From an uncultured Clostridium sp. (lineage in GTDB: Bacteria; Bacillota; Clostridia; Clostridiales; Clostridiaceae): a stretch of 30,638 nucleotides of DNA. A program made the translations under genes and the position numbers. This document shows, one piece after another, positions 15,346 to 23,570 of this stretch. The stretch covers positions 1 through 30,638 of the forward strand of contig NZ_CAAGHK010000030.1 in assembly GCF_900769625.1 (NCBI RefSeq), given 5' to 3'. Position 1 is the stretch's first letter. The number at the start of each line of letters is the position of its first letter. A model generated the notes under the pieces. That model was given only the letters and a program-made list of their open reading frames with translations. It did not search any database and had not been told where the DNA came from.

Positions 15346-16395
15346 TTGAGCCAAAACATTATAGAATTAAAAAATATCAGCAAGACTTATGGTGATAATA
15401 CAGTACTAAATAATTTATCTTTAAATATTAAGAAAAATGAATTTTTAACTCTTTTAGGACCAAGCGGATGTGGTAAAACAACTACATTAAAAATAATAGC
15501 TGGTTTTGAAAATGCTGATTCTGGTGAATTAATGTTTAAAAATGAAGATATTTCATCATTACCACCATATAAAAGACAGGTAAATACTGTATTCCAAAAA
15601 TACGCTTTATTCCCTCATATGAATATTTTTGACAATATCGCTTTTGGTTTAAAATTAAAAAAACTTCCTAAAGAGCAAATTGAAACTGAAGTAAAAAAAA
15701 TGCTTCATCTTGTAGCTTTAGATGGTTTTGAAAAAAGAAAAGTAGATTCATTAAGTGGTGGACAACAACAGAGAGTTGCAATTGCAAGAGCTCTTGTAAA
15801 CAAACCAGAAATATTACTTCTTGATGAACCTTTAGGTGCACTTGACTTAAAACTTAGAAAAGAAATGCAGATAGAATTAAAAAAAATACAAAAAGAAGTT
15901 GGAATAACTTTCGTCTTTGTAACACATGACCAGGAAGAAGCACTTACTATGTCAGATACGATAATAGTAATGAACAAAGGTGTAATCCAGCAGATGGGAA
16001 CACCTGAGGACATTTATAACGAGCCTGCAAATGCTTTCGTAGCAGACTTTATAGGTGAAAGTAATCTCATTGATGGTGTAATGATTAAAGATTTCCTAGT
16101 TGAATTTTGCAATAGAAAATTTGAATGTGTTGATAAAGATTTTAGAGATAACGAACCTGTTGATATAGTAATCAGACCTGAAGATATCAAAATGGTTGAT
16201 GCCGAAAGTGGAATGCTTAAAGGACATGTTACTTCATCTGTATTTAAGGGCGTTCATTATGAAATGACTGTTGTAACTGATGATTTTGAATTTATACTTC
16301 ACAATACAAAGTCAGCTGATATTGGCAGTACAATAGGATTAGATATTTATCCTGAAGATATCCACATAATGAAGAAGAGTGATAAAAATGAGTAA
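15346..16395 (+). CDS. potA: Spermidine/putrescine ABC transporter ATPase PotA
   Basis: The 349-residue ATPase energises polyamine import with PotB, PotC and PotD. Seen are Walker A GPSGCGKTTT in the first fifth, the Q-loop NTVFQKYALFPHM, the ABC signature LSGGQQQRVAIARAL, Walker B ILLLDEPLGALD and the H-loop VFVTHDQEEAL, followed by a C-terminal TOBE-like region with DIVIRPEDIKM. The start is best placed at TTG 15346: GAGGTG lies six bases upstream across a T-run, whereas the GTG at 15337 is inside the ribosome site. It overlaps potB by eight bases. The same GAGGTG, T-run, TTG start design recurs at potD. Confidence 0.96.
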   Translation: MSQNIIELKNISKTYGDNTVLNNLSLNIKKNEFLTLLGPSGCGKTTTLKIIAGFENADSGELMFKNEDISSLPPYKRQVNTVFQKYALFPHMNIFDNIAFGLKLKKLPKEQIETEVKKMLHLVALDGFEKRKVDSLSGGQQQRVAIARALVNKPEILLLDEPLGALDLKLRKEMQIELKKIQKEVGITFVFVTHDQEEALTMSDTIIVMNKGVIQQMGTPEDIYNEPANAFVADFIGESNLIDGVMIKDFLVEFCNRKFECVDKDFRDNEPVDIVIRPEDIKMVDAESGMLKGHVTSSVFKGVHYEMTVVTDDFEFILHNTKSADIGSTIGLDIYPEDIHIMKKSDKNE

Positions 16396-17230
16396 GAAAA
16401 AAACGTCCATAGCGGCGTATCCTTATTTTGCATGGAGTGCATTATTTATAGTAATTCCATTATTGATAGTTTTGTTTTTCAGTTTTACTGTTAAAACTGG
16501 TTCAGGATATTCCTTTTCTCTTGAAAATTATACAAAACTGATTTCATCACAGTATTTCAGTATATTTGCCAGATCAATATGGCTTGCTTTTATTTCAACA
16601 ATATTATGTCTTATAGTTGGTTATCCTGTTGCTTATATAATTTCGCAAATGAAAGTAAGTAAACGTAACTTCTTAATTATGCTTTTTATTTTACCAATGT
16701 GGATGAATTTTCTTCTTAGAACTTACGCATGGATGCCTATTCTCGGCAAAACAGGTATTGTGAATAATATTCTTGGCAAAATCGGCATAGCACCAGTATC
16801 ATTTTTGTATAATGATGGTGCAGTACTTCTGGGTATGGTATACAACTTCCTGCCATTCATGGTGCTTCCTTTATACACTATATTAATAAAAATGGATCAG
16901 GATTTAATAAATGCAGCTGCCGATTTAGGTGCAAATAGAATTAAAATATTTATTAAAGTTATACTTCCATTAAGTATTCCGGGAATCTTTTCTGGTATTA
17001 CTATGGTATTTATGCCTGCTGTTTCAACATTTGTAATCTCAAGATTATTAGGTGGAGGACAATTTATGCTGCTAGGTAATTTAATTGAACAGCAGTATAC
17101 TACTATGGGCGACTGGAACTTCGGTTCTGCTATATCAATCTTTATGATGATAATAATTCTTATATTTATGGCAATAACATCAAGATTTGATGGTGGTTCT
17201 GATAAAGAAGGAGGTACACAGCTATGGTAA
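16388..17230 (+). CDS. potB: Spermidine/putrescine ABC transporter permease PotB
   Basis: The 280-residue inner-membrane permease has about six hydrophobic helices and the cytoplasmic EAA-type loop INAAADLGANRIKIFIKVILPLSIPGI near 180-205, which contacts PotA. The MWMNFLLRTYAW segment is characteristic of PotB. The ATG at 16388 overlaps the end of potA by eight bases, which implies translational coupling; the upstream in-frame GTG at 16379 lacks a ribosome site. It overlaps potC by seven bases at its 3' end. Confidence 0.95.
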   Translation: MSKKKTSIAAYPYFAWSALFIVIPLLIVLFFSFTVKTGSGYSFSLENYTKLISSQYFSIFARSIWLAFISTILCLIVGYPVAYIISQMKVSKRNFLIMLFILPMWMNFLLRTYAWMPILGKTGIVNNILGKIGIAPVSFLYNDGAVLLGMVYNFLPFMVLPLYTILIKMDQDLINAAADLGANRIKIFIKVILPLSIPGIFSGITMVFMPAVSTFVISRLLGGGQFMLLGNLIEQQYTTMGDWNFGSAISIFMMIIILIFMAITSRFDGGSDKEGGTQLW

Positions 17231-18012
17231 ACAGACTTGAAAATTTCATAAAAAAATCTTACTTATTTATCATATTCCTATTCCTGTATACTCCTATTAT
17301 CACATTGATCATTTTCTCTTTTAATGAATCAAAAACAATGGGAAAATGGACTGGATTTACTCTTAAGTGGTATAGAGAACTATTCAGTAATGAAAGATTG
17401 ATGTCTGCACTTTACTATACTCTTTTAATAGCAGTAATTGCTTCACTTATTGCAACTATAGTAGGTACAATAAGTGCCATAGCCATCTCACAGATGAGTG
17501 GTAAATTTAAATCATTAATTTTAAATATAAACTATCTGCCTGTTTTAAATCCTGATATAGTTACAGGCATCGCTCTTATGAGTTTATTTATATTCCTAAA
17601 ATTTAATTTTGGATTTACAACTATGCTTTTAGCACATATTACATTTGATATTCCTTATGTAATATTATCAGTCCTTCCAAAATTAAGACAGCTTCCTGAA
17701 AATACTTTGGATGCTGCTGCTGATTTAGGGGCAACTCCATTTTATACTTTATGGAAAGTTATAATTCCTCAGATAAAACCAGGAATATTCTCAGGATTTC
17801 TGATGGCATTCACAATGTCAATAGATGACTTTGTAATAAGTTTCTTTACTACTGGGCCTGGAGTAACTAACCTTTCTATAGAGATTTATTCAATGGCAAG
17901 ACGTGGTATAAAACCTGAAATAAATGCACTTTCTACATTGATGTTTATAACAGTACTTGCATTACTTTTAATTGTGAATAAGAAACAGAATGGTGAAAAA
18001 ACTAATAACTAA
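17224..18012 (+). CDS. potC: Spermidine/putrescine ABC transporter permease PotC
   Basis: The 262-residue second permease begins with a hydrophobic helix and the PotC-like FSFNESKTMGKWTGFTLKWY, and carries the EAA loop LDAAADLGATPFYTLWKVIIPQIKPGI near 160-187. AAGGAGG lies ten bases before its ATG, inside the end of potB, with which it overlaps by seven bases. It forms the membrane channel as a heterodimer with PotB. A non-terminator hairpin separates it from potD. Confidence 0.95.
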   Translation: MVNRLENFIKKSYLFIIFLFLYTPIITLIIFSFNESKTMGKWTGFTLKWYRELFSNERLMSALYYTLLIAVIASLIATIVGTISAIAISQMSGKFKSLILNINYLPVLNPDIVTGIALMSLFIFLKFNFGFTTMLLAHITFDIPYVILSVLPKLRQLPENTLDAAADLGATPFYTLWKVIIPQIKPGIFSGFLMAFTMSIDDFVISFFTTGPGVTNLSIEIYSMARRGIKPEINALSTLMFITVLALLLIVNKKQNGEKTNN

Positions 18013-18024
18013 TAACATAAATAA

Positions 18025-18046
18025 GGCTCATTTGTTTAAATGAGCC
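18025..18046 (+). other. Stem-loop between potC and potD
   Basis: GGCTCATTT and AAATGAGCC pair perfectly around GTTT. It is followed by a run of As rather than Ts, so it should not terminate transcription. It may act as a 3'-end stabiliser or processing barrier giving different mRNA levels of potABC and potD. It also contains the upstream ATG at 18040 that is in frame with potD. Confidence 0.6.
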
Positions 18047-18072
18047 AAAAAAAATATTTAGAGGTGATTTTT

Positions 18073-19140
18073 TTGTTTAAATTAAAACATTTAGGAGCTT
18101 TAGCTCTTACTTCTTTACTTGGTATAAGCTTACTTACAGGCTGTGGCAGCTCAGGCAGCAACGCTGATAATGGCGTAGTATATTTTTATAACTGCGGAGA
18201 CTACATAGACGAAGACCTATTATCTAAATTTACAAAAGAAACTGGTATTAAGGTTGATTATTCAACTTATGATACTAACGAAATCATGTATCAAAAATTA
18301 AAAAGCACACCAGGAAGCTATGACCTAGTAATTCCTTCTGATTACATGATTGAAAAAATGATAAAAGAAGATATGGCTGAAAAAATAGATTTTAATAATA
18401 TACCTAACTATGAATACATAGGCGATGAATATAAAAACTTACCTTATGACTCTAACAATGAATATTCTGTTCCTTATATGTGGGGAACTATAGGAATAAT
18501 ATATAATCCTGATATAGTTACTGAACCAGTAAACAGATGGGATATTCTTTGGGATACAAAATACAATAACAAACAGCTTATAATGTTTGATTCTATGAGA
18601 GATACTCTTGCTATAGGACTAAAAAAATTAGGATACTCAATAAACAGTACTAATCCAGATGAAATATCTGCTGCAACTCAAGAATTAATCAAACAAAAGC
18701 AGACTATGGATCCGTTATACTATGTTGATGAAGTAAAAGATAAAATGATCAATGAAGAAGCTGCTATAGCTCCTGTCTGGTCTGGAGATGCTGCATATAT
18801 AATGTCTCAGAATCCTAAATTAAAATATGTAGTTCCAGACGAAGGCTCAAACAAATGGTTTGATTCTATGGTTATACCAAAGGATTCAAAAAACAAAGAA
18901 AATGCAGAAAAACTTATAAACTTCTTATGCGATCCTGAAAATGCTATTCAAAACGTTGAATACATCGAATATTCAACACCAAACACTGGCGCGTATGAAT
19001 TATTAGATGATGAAGTTAAAAATAATCCAGGATTATATCCTTCAAAAGAAGTTCTTGATAAATGTGAAGTATTTGTTGATTTAGGTGATTCATTAAAACT
19101 TTACGATCAAGCTTGGATGAATATTAAAACTGCAAAATAA
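18073..19140 (+). CDS. potD: Spermidine/putrescine-binding lipoprotein PotD
   Basis: The 355-residue protein starts with a lipoprotein signal: Lys residues, a hydrophobic stretch (ALALTSLLGISLL) and the lipobox LLTGC, so the mature protein is anchored by Cys on the outer membrane face. It then has YFYNCGDYIDEDLLSKFTKETGIKVDYSTY and MYQKLKSTPGSYDLVIPSDYMIEKM, typical of PotD/PotF periplasmic-binding folds, with the later APVWSGDAAYIM block. It delivers polyamines to PotBC. TTG at 18073 is chosen because GAGGTG lies six bases upstream across a T-run and because it gives a proper signal peptide; an in-frame ATG at 18040 lies in a hairpin and has no ribosome site. Confidence 0.95.
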   Translation: MFKLKHLGALALTSLLGISLLTGCGSSGSNADNGVVYFYNCGDYIDEDLLSKFTKETGIKVDYSTYDTNEIMYQKLKSTPGSYDLVIPSDYMIEKMIKEDMAEKIDFNNIPNYEYIGDEYKNLPYDSNNEYSVPYMWGTIGIIYNPDIVTEPVNRWDILWDTKYNNKQLIMFDSMRDTLAIGLKKLGYSINSTNPDEISAATQELIKQKQTMDPLYYVDEVKDKMINEEAAIAPVWSGDAAYIMSQNPKLKYVVPDEGSNKWFDSMVIPKDSKNKENAEKLINFLCDPENAIQNVEYIEYSTPNTGAYELLDDEVKNNPGLYPSKEVLDKCEVFVDLGDSLKLYDQAWMNIKTAK

Positions 19141-19152
19141 TTCTTTATACTA

Positions 19153-19185
19153 AAAAATTCCGTTATTAATAATAGCGGAATTTTT
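19153..19185. terminator. Bidirectional terminator of the pot operon and ndk
   Basis: AAAAATTCCG and CGGAATTTTT form the stem, extended weakly by inner TTATT/AATAG pairing, with T-runs on both strands. It lies 12 bases after potD and 70 bases after the convergent ndk. Confidence 0.8.
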
Positions 19186-19255
19186 ATTTTTAATATCAAT
19201 ATTATTATGTGTATTAAATTATCTATTTAAATAATTTGATAATAGCTTTTACGCA

Positions 19256-19669
19256 TTAATCATTTACCTCTGGAAACCACAATGCTATCTCTTCTTTTGC
19301 ACTCTCTAAAGTATCAGATGCATGAACACAGTTTTCTGTCTTGCTTCTTGCATATCTGAACCTTATTGTTCCTGCATTTGCTTCATCAGGACTTGTAGCT
19401 CCATTAATCTGGCGAATCCTCTTAACAGCATCCTCTCCTTCAAGTATCATTGCTACCAAAGGACTCCTTGTTATAAATGTAATTAACTCTTCGTAAAAAG
19501 ATTTACCCTTGTGTTGAGAATAATGCTTTTCAGCAATATCTCTTGTAGTCTGCATAAGTTTTAAATGACGGACTTTTAATCCATTATCTTCGTAAACACT
19601 TATAATATTACCTATAATATTTCTTTCAACTCCGTCTGGTTTTATTAATACCATACTTCTCTCAACCAT
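19256..19669 (-). CDS. ndk: Nucleoside diphosphate kinase
   Basis: The 137-residue product is full length. NDK moves the terminal phosphate of ATP to other (deoxy)nucleoside diphosphates through a phospho-histidine. The active site NCVHASD is present with His116 as the phosphorylated residue, together with MVLIKPDGVERN near the N-terminus, RSPLVAMILEGEDAV, and GATSPDEANAGTIRFRYA (about 90-107). GGAGG precedes the ATG. Many clostridial genomes lack or have divergent ndk, so an ordinary copy is worth noting but not odd. It shares a terminator with potD. Confidence 0.96.
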   Translation of the reverse strand: MVERSMVLIKPDGVERNIIGNIISVYEDNGLKVRHLKLMQTTRDIAEKHYSQHKGKSFYEELITFITRSPLVAMILEGEDAVKRIRQINGATSPDEANAGTIRFRYARSKTENCVHASDTLESAKEEIALWFPEVND

Positions 19670-19866
19670 AATTTGACCTCCATTATACTATAAATCAATA
19701 TTTAAGTATTATTCCCTTATTATATAATATTATACTTAATATTCAGAAAATTATAGATACTTATATATTTATATTCCCTCATCACATCATTATGCTATAA
19801 TTTTATTATAAAAAATGTAAACTATAAATCTATTACTATGCCATATATATAACGGAGGAACTATTT

Positions 19867-20139
19867 ATGATCAGATATTCAATTTTAGTAGATGGAAGAG
19901 TCCAAGGAGTTGGATTCAGATTTTTCACTCAATTAACTGCTGTCAATTTAAAACTTACTGGATGGTGCAAAAATCTTTATGATGGAAAAGTTCAAATAGA
20001 AATACAAGGTCCTGAAGATGCTTTAAACAAATTTATATCTACTATAAAGAAAGGTAATGATTTTTCAAGAATTGATGAAATATCAGTTAATACTATTCCT
20101 ATAGTCGAAAATGAAAAAAAATATTCTACAAAATATTAA
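19867..20139 (+). CDS. acyP: Acylphosphatase
   Basis: The 90-residue protein hydrolyses acyl phosphates such as acetyl- or carbamoyl-phosphate. It has the family signature GRVQGVGFRFF, with catalytic Arg18, and the catalytic Asn36 in GWCKNL; VQIEIQGPEDALNKF follows, consistent with the ferredoxin-like fold. The start follows GGAGGA eight bases upstream. A bidirectional terminator lies nine bases after its stop. Confidence 0.95.
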   Translation: MIRYSILVDGRVQGVGFRFFTQLTAVNLKLTGWCKNLYDGKVQIEIQGPEDALNKFISTIKKGNDFSRIDEISVNTIPIVENEKKYSTKY

Positions 20140-20147
20140 TTTTCAAA

Positions 20148-20179
20148 CTAAAAAGCAGTTCAGATGAACTGCTTTTTAG
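20148..20179. terminator. Bidirectional terminator between acyP and the second symporter gene
   Basis: CTAAAAAGCAGTTCA and TGAACTGCTTTTTAG form a perfect 15-base-pair stem with a two-base centre (paired ends with a small actual loop), giving T-runs on both strands. Confidence 0.85.
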
Positions 20180-20196
20180 ATATCTATATTATGCTG

Positions 20197-21633
20197 CTAA
20201 GCTAAATCTCCTTTGCACTCTAACTGTACTTCTGCCTTTAAAGATTCAAAGTATTCTTCCGTTTCCTTAATTACAACTTTTCTAAGACCTATAATACCAA
20301 CTAAGTTAGGGAATGCCATACATCCATTAACTATATCTGCTATTGTAAATATTAAATCCAATGATAAGAATGGTCCTATAGCTACAAGAACTATATAAAT
20401 TATTTTATAAGGAAGTATAGATTTTGTTCCAAATAAATATTGAATGCATTTCTCACCATAGTAATTCCAACCTAATATTGTTGTAAATGCGAAAAATACC
20501 AATCCGATATTTACTATATATTTTCCTAGGACTGCTATTGGAAGTCCAGCTTCAAATGCTGCTGATGTAAGACCAGCACCTTCAATAGCTGCTCCAACTT
20601 CAAATACACCTGTTGTACCGCTTGTAAGAACAATGACAATACCTGTCATTGTACATATTATAATAGTATCAAAGAAAGTACCTGTCATTGATACAAGACC
20701 TTGTTTCACTGGCGAATTTGTTTTTGCTGCTGCTGCTGCAATTGGTGCACTACCAAGACCTGATTCATTTGAGAATACTCCCCTTGCAACACCATTTCTT
20801 ATCGCAACTGTAACTAATGTTCCAGAAAGTGCTCCTCCTACTGCCTGTGGATTAAAGGCACTTTTAATAATTAATACTACTGCTTGTGGTATTGCACTAA
20901 AATTGCATATAAGTACCGAAAGAGCACCTATTATGTATGCTGCAGCCATAAATGGAACTACTTTTTCAGCAACTTTTGATATTCTCTGTATTCCACCTAA
21001 CGTTACAAGTGCAACTAATAAAGTAATAACAACTGCTGTTCCAATCTTCGGAATATTGAAATTTTCTGCTGCGGCTGCTATAGAATTAACTTGTCCGAAT
21101 GTACCTATTCCAAAAAAGGCAACTCCAACTCCAAAAAATGCAAATAATTTTGCAAGCCATTTAAATCCTAAACCATTTTGAATATAGTACATAGGTCCGC
21201 CGCACATCTGTCCATTTTCATCTGTAACTCTAAACTTTACAGCTAAAAGTGCTTCAGCATATTTTGTTGCTATTCCAAAGAAAGCTGCCAGCCACATCCA
21301 TAGCATTGCTCCTGGACCTCCGACTTTTATTGCAGTTGCAACTCCAACTATATTGCCAGTCCCAATTGTTGCTGATAGTGCAGTACATAAGGCTGCAAAG
21401 CTGGAAACATCTCCATCTGATCCATCAGTACTTTTGCTTGACTTACCAAAAACATATTTTAATGCTAGTGGTAACTTAAAAACTTGTAATAACTTCAGTC
21501 TTATTGTTAAATAAATACCTGTACCAACCAATAAAATTAATAGTGGTGGTCCCCAGATTAATGAGTCAATCTTATCAAAGACTGCCTGAACTGCAGATAT
21601 ACTCCCTGCTAAAAATAAATTTGATAATAACAT
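20197..21633 (-). CDS. Alanine/glycine:cation symporter under glycine riboswitch
   Basis: The 478-residue membrane protein is a second AGCS family member. Seen are SSFAALCTALSATIGTGNIVGVATAI, GGPGAMLWMWLAAFFGIATKYAE and VARGVFSNESGLGSAPIAAAAAKT, with about ten hydrophobic helices. A tandem glycine riboswitch precedes it, so glycine is the probable substrate (inference from the switch). The ATG at 21633 is chosen because AGGGGG lies about eight bases upstream; the frame is open 17 codons further up, but that stretch lies in the riboswitch expression platform and has no matching ribosome site. Its family also transports alanine, and direction of control cannot be read from sequence. Confidence 0.94.
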   Translation of the reverse strand: MLLSNLFLAGSISAVQAVFDKIDSLIWGPPLLILLVGTGIYLTIRLKLLQVFKLPLALKYVFGKSSKSTDGSDGDVSSFAALCTALSATIGTGNIVGVATAIKVGGPGAMLWMWLAAFFGIATKYAEALLAVKFRVTDENGQMCGGPMYYIQNGLGFKWLAKLFAFFGVGVAFFGIGTFGQVNSIAAAAENFNIPKIGTAVVITLLVALVTLGGIQRISKVAEKVVPFMAAAYIIGALSVLICNFSAIPQAVVLIIKSAFNPQAVGGALSGTLVTVAIRNGVARGVFSNESGLGSAPIAAAAAKTNSPVKQGLVSMTGTFFDTIIICTMTGIVIVLTSGTTGVFEVGAAIEGAGLTSAAFEAGLPIAVLGKYIVNIGLVFFAFTTILGWNYYGEKCIQYLFGTKSILPYKIIYIVLVAIGPFLSLDLIFTIADIVNGCMAFPNLVGIIGLRKVVIKETEEYFESLKAEVQLECKGDLA

Positions 21634-21702
21634 AAAAAATCCCCCTAATATAATGATTTGGAGGAGAATAGGACACTTTATCAATTATCTACGTGTCTTT
21701 TC

Positions 21703-21888
21703 CCCTGTCCTTTTACCTGAGAGTTTCAATCGTATAATTATTCTTTATACAATCTTGCTCCTTCGGTGCTTATTCTAATAAGTCTCTCCAGAGGCTCGTC
21801 CAATGGCGGTCCTAATACCTGAAAGATTTCCCTCTTCGGTGTATTATTTTAAAATAATAACTCTCCCACCATCTTCAACCGAACTGTC
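21703..21888 (-). ncRNA. Tandem glycine riboswitch (two aptamers)
   Basis: Read on the minus strand, aptamer I (about 21886-21805) shows GGGAGAG, then CACCGAAGAGGGAAATC, TTTCAGGTA and GGACCG. Aptamer II (about 21795-21703) repeats the pattern with TGGAGAGACT, GCACCGAAGGAGCAA, CTCTCAGGTAAAAGGACAG. These are the conserved cores of the cooperative glycine riboswitch. The expression platform follows to 21634: GACAC and GTGTC can pair near 21695 and 21673, and AGGACAGGGGA could compete with TCCTATTCTCCT, close to the AGGGGG ribosome site. There is no clear terminator, so translational control is likely. Confidence 0.93.
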
Positions 21889-21910
21889 TATATTTTATTT
21901 TATGTATTAA

Positions 21911-21939
21911 ATTATATAAATAATTATTGATTTTTGCAA
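21911..21939 (-). promoter_or_regulatory. SigA-type promoter of the riboswitch-symporter transcript
   Basis: TTGCAA and TATAAT are 17 bases apart on the minus strand. The transcript would start near 21904, just before the first aptamer. Confidence 0.65.
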
Positions 21940-22050
21940 CGAATTTTAAAATTTTTAGCATATTATAAAAATACTTACTTTCAATACCATTTTCATTTAT
22001 TATATTTTGTTAAAATCAACCTTATTTTTATTTTAAATTACTTCTTACGC

Positions 22051-22093
22051 CAAAAACTTCTGTACATGCATTAAACATATACAGAAGTTTTTG
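22051..22093. terminator. Strong hairpin in the gap downstream of a gene remnant
   Basis: CAAAAACTTCTGTA and TACAGAAGTTTTTG form a perfect 14-base-pair stem with T-runs on both strands. The nearest candidate transcript is the small minus-strand remnant at 22160-22240. The remaining bases from 21940 to 22463 show no other supportable feature. Confidence 0.6.
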
Positions 22094-22159
22094 TTTTCCC
22101 ATTTTAATCTCTTAATAATACCATTAACGTTGAAAGTTCCATCAAACTCTGACTTGTTA

Positions 22160-22240
22160 TTAAACCACTTTTTCAAATTTTCTTAATCTGCTGTATGCAG
22201 TTTCTGTTTTAAGTCTATCTTTTGTAAATCCTTTATTCAT
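22160..22240 (-). pseudogene. Possible remnant of a small gene
   Basis: A 26-codon frame begins MNKGFTKDRLKTETAYSRLR after AGGGA five bases upstream. At the FEK codons a one-base shift would allow reading on as WFNNKSEFDGTFNVNGIIKR to about 22100, just before the hairpin at 22051-22093. A ribosome site, protein-like composition and a downstream terminator suggest a real small gene broken by a frameshift, but I do not recognise the family, and the frame break could also mean it is chance. Confidence 0.3.
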
Positions 22241-22463
22241 ACTAATCCCTTATTACTACAACTAAAATTATTACTTATCCGTCTCATTTATTATACAATG
22301 GCAATAACACTTTTGTCGAATATCAATATATTTTCATCAATACTTTTAACCATAATTGGTTTGAATATAAAAAAATATGTATTTTCCCCTTTTATATTAA
22401 GTATTTTTAAACAAAATTACATTTCTTTCTTAAAATCATCTTATTTAGTACTTACTAAATTTA

Positions 22464-23396
22464 CTATGCATTATTCTTCATTTTTCTAATAAATTCATCT
22501 TCATCTATAAAAATAATTTTCTGTCCTTTTGATTGTAAATCGCAAGCCTTTCTCATTTTCGTACTCATTTCACTTCTTTTAAGTTCATCCACATTATTAA
22601 CATTGGAAACCAACATTGTCGTCTTTTTAGTCACAGAACTTCCACATATTCCTCCAAGCCTTGTAACTATTCTGACAGCTTCATTTCTTGTAATTGATGA
22701 CAGGCTTCCAGTAAATACAACAACCTCATCCTTAAATGCATAATAATTTAAGTTTTCAAAAAGGTTATGACCAGCTGCTGAGCACACCCTGTCTGATTTT
22801 TTTAGAATACGTCCTTTTGAAGAAGATGGTTTGTATCCTTCTTCATTTACAGTTCCTATTGTTACCCCTGTAAGTCTGCATATTTCATTTATGTCTTCTA
22901 TTTCTAACTCTTTCGAAATTTTCAAGAGAATATTACTACATGCAAGTGCATCTGCCAGAGCATCATGGTGATTGAATTCATATCCTAAAAATCTATTAAC
23001 AGTATTCAGTTTTGCATTTTCTATCTGCGGATAAAAGTTTCTTGCCAATTTCATTGTACATACATATTTAAACGAAACTGGCTTTATATCATACAGCTCC
23101 AACGTTCTTCTAATGACAGATATATCAAAAGAGGCATTATGTGCAATAATCAAATTATTCTCAAAATAATGGCTTATTTTGTTCCATATGACATCAAATT
23201 CTGGCTCATTCTCAACCATTCCTGGTCTTATACCATGTATACCAATATTTATAGGCATGAATCTCATTTCATTTGGTCTTATTAAATAATGTATTTTTTC
23301 AATAATTTCATTATCTTTTACTACTACCAGACCTATAGAACAAGGGCTGCTCCTTTTTTCATTTGCAGTTTCAAAATCTATAGCTATAAAATTCAT
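22464..23396 (-). CDS. DEDDh exonuclease with C-terminal BRCT domain
   Basis: The 310-residue protein opens with FIAIDFETAN, the ExoI motif supplying Asp7 and Glu9. It continues with the ExoII region AHNASFDISVIRRTL and the ExoIII motif HHDALADA, giving the DEDDh active site of DnaQ-like 3'-5' exonucleases. The C-terminal ~90 residues (VVVFTGSLSSITRNEAVRIVTRLGG) form a BRCT domain of the DNA-ligase type, which binds DNA ends or phosphoproteins. This exonuclease-BRCT pairing is common in Firmicutes and points to DNA repair or proofreading outside the replicase (inference). The ATG at 23396 is chosen for GGAGAG seven bases upstream; the ATG five codons earlier lacks a site. A promoter lies at 23451-23478. 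Confidence 0.9.
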   Translation of the reverse strand: MNFIAIDFETANEKRSSPCSIGLVVVKDNEIIEKIHYLIRPNEMRFMPINIGIHGIRPGMVENEPEFDVIWNKISHYFENNLIIAHNASFDISVIRRTLELYDIKPVSFKYVCTMKLARNFYPQIENAKLNTVNRFLGYEFNHHDALADALACSNILLKISKELEIEDINEICRLTGVTIGTVNEEGYKPSSSKGRILKKSDRVCSAAGHNLFENLNYYAFKDEVVVFTGSLSSITRNEAVRIVTRLGGICGSSVTKKTTMLVSNVNNVDELKRSEMSTKMRKACDLQSKGQKIIFIDEDEFIRKMKNNA

Positions 23397-23450
23397 ATTT
23401 TTTCTCTCCATATTTCTATTTCTAACTGTGTTTTATCGCATAACCCCTTT

Positions 23451-23478
23451 ATTATAATCTGTATTTAATTAAATTCAA
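23451..23478 (-). promoter_or_regulatory. SigA-type promoter of the exonuclease-BRCT gene
   Basis: TTGAAT and TATAAT are 16 bases apart on the minus strand, about 50 bases upstream of the start. Confidence 0.55.
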
Positions 23479-23570
23479 GAGAATTTTTTATATCACACCA
23501 TAAAAAGTTTTCACTTTTAAATATTCTGCATACACTATTTATTAGGTAATTCTTTATTATAGGAGGAGTT

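Noticed and set aside
20633..21181. 182-codon plus-strand open frame
   Set aside because: Antisense to a clear symporter gene; composition mirrors the complement of membrane-protein codons.
22298..22489. 63-codon plus-strand frame before the exonuclease gene
   Set aside because: No ribosome site, AT-rich composition, and its end overlaps the convergent exonuclease gene.
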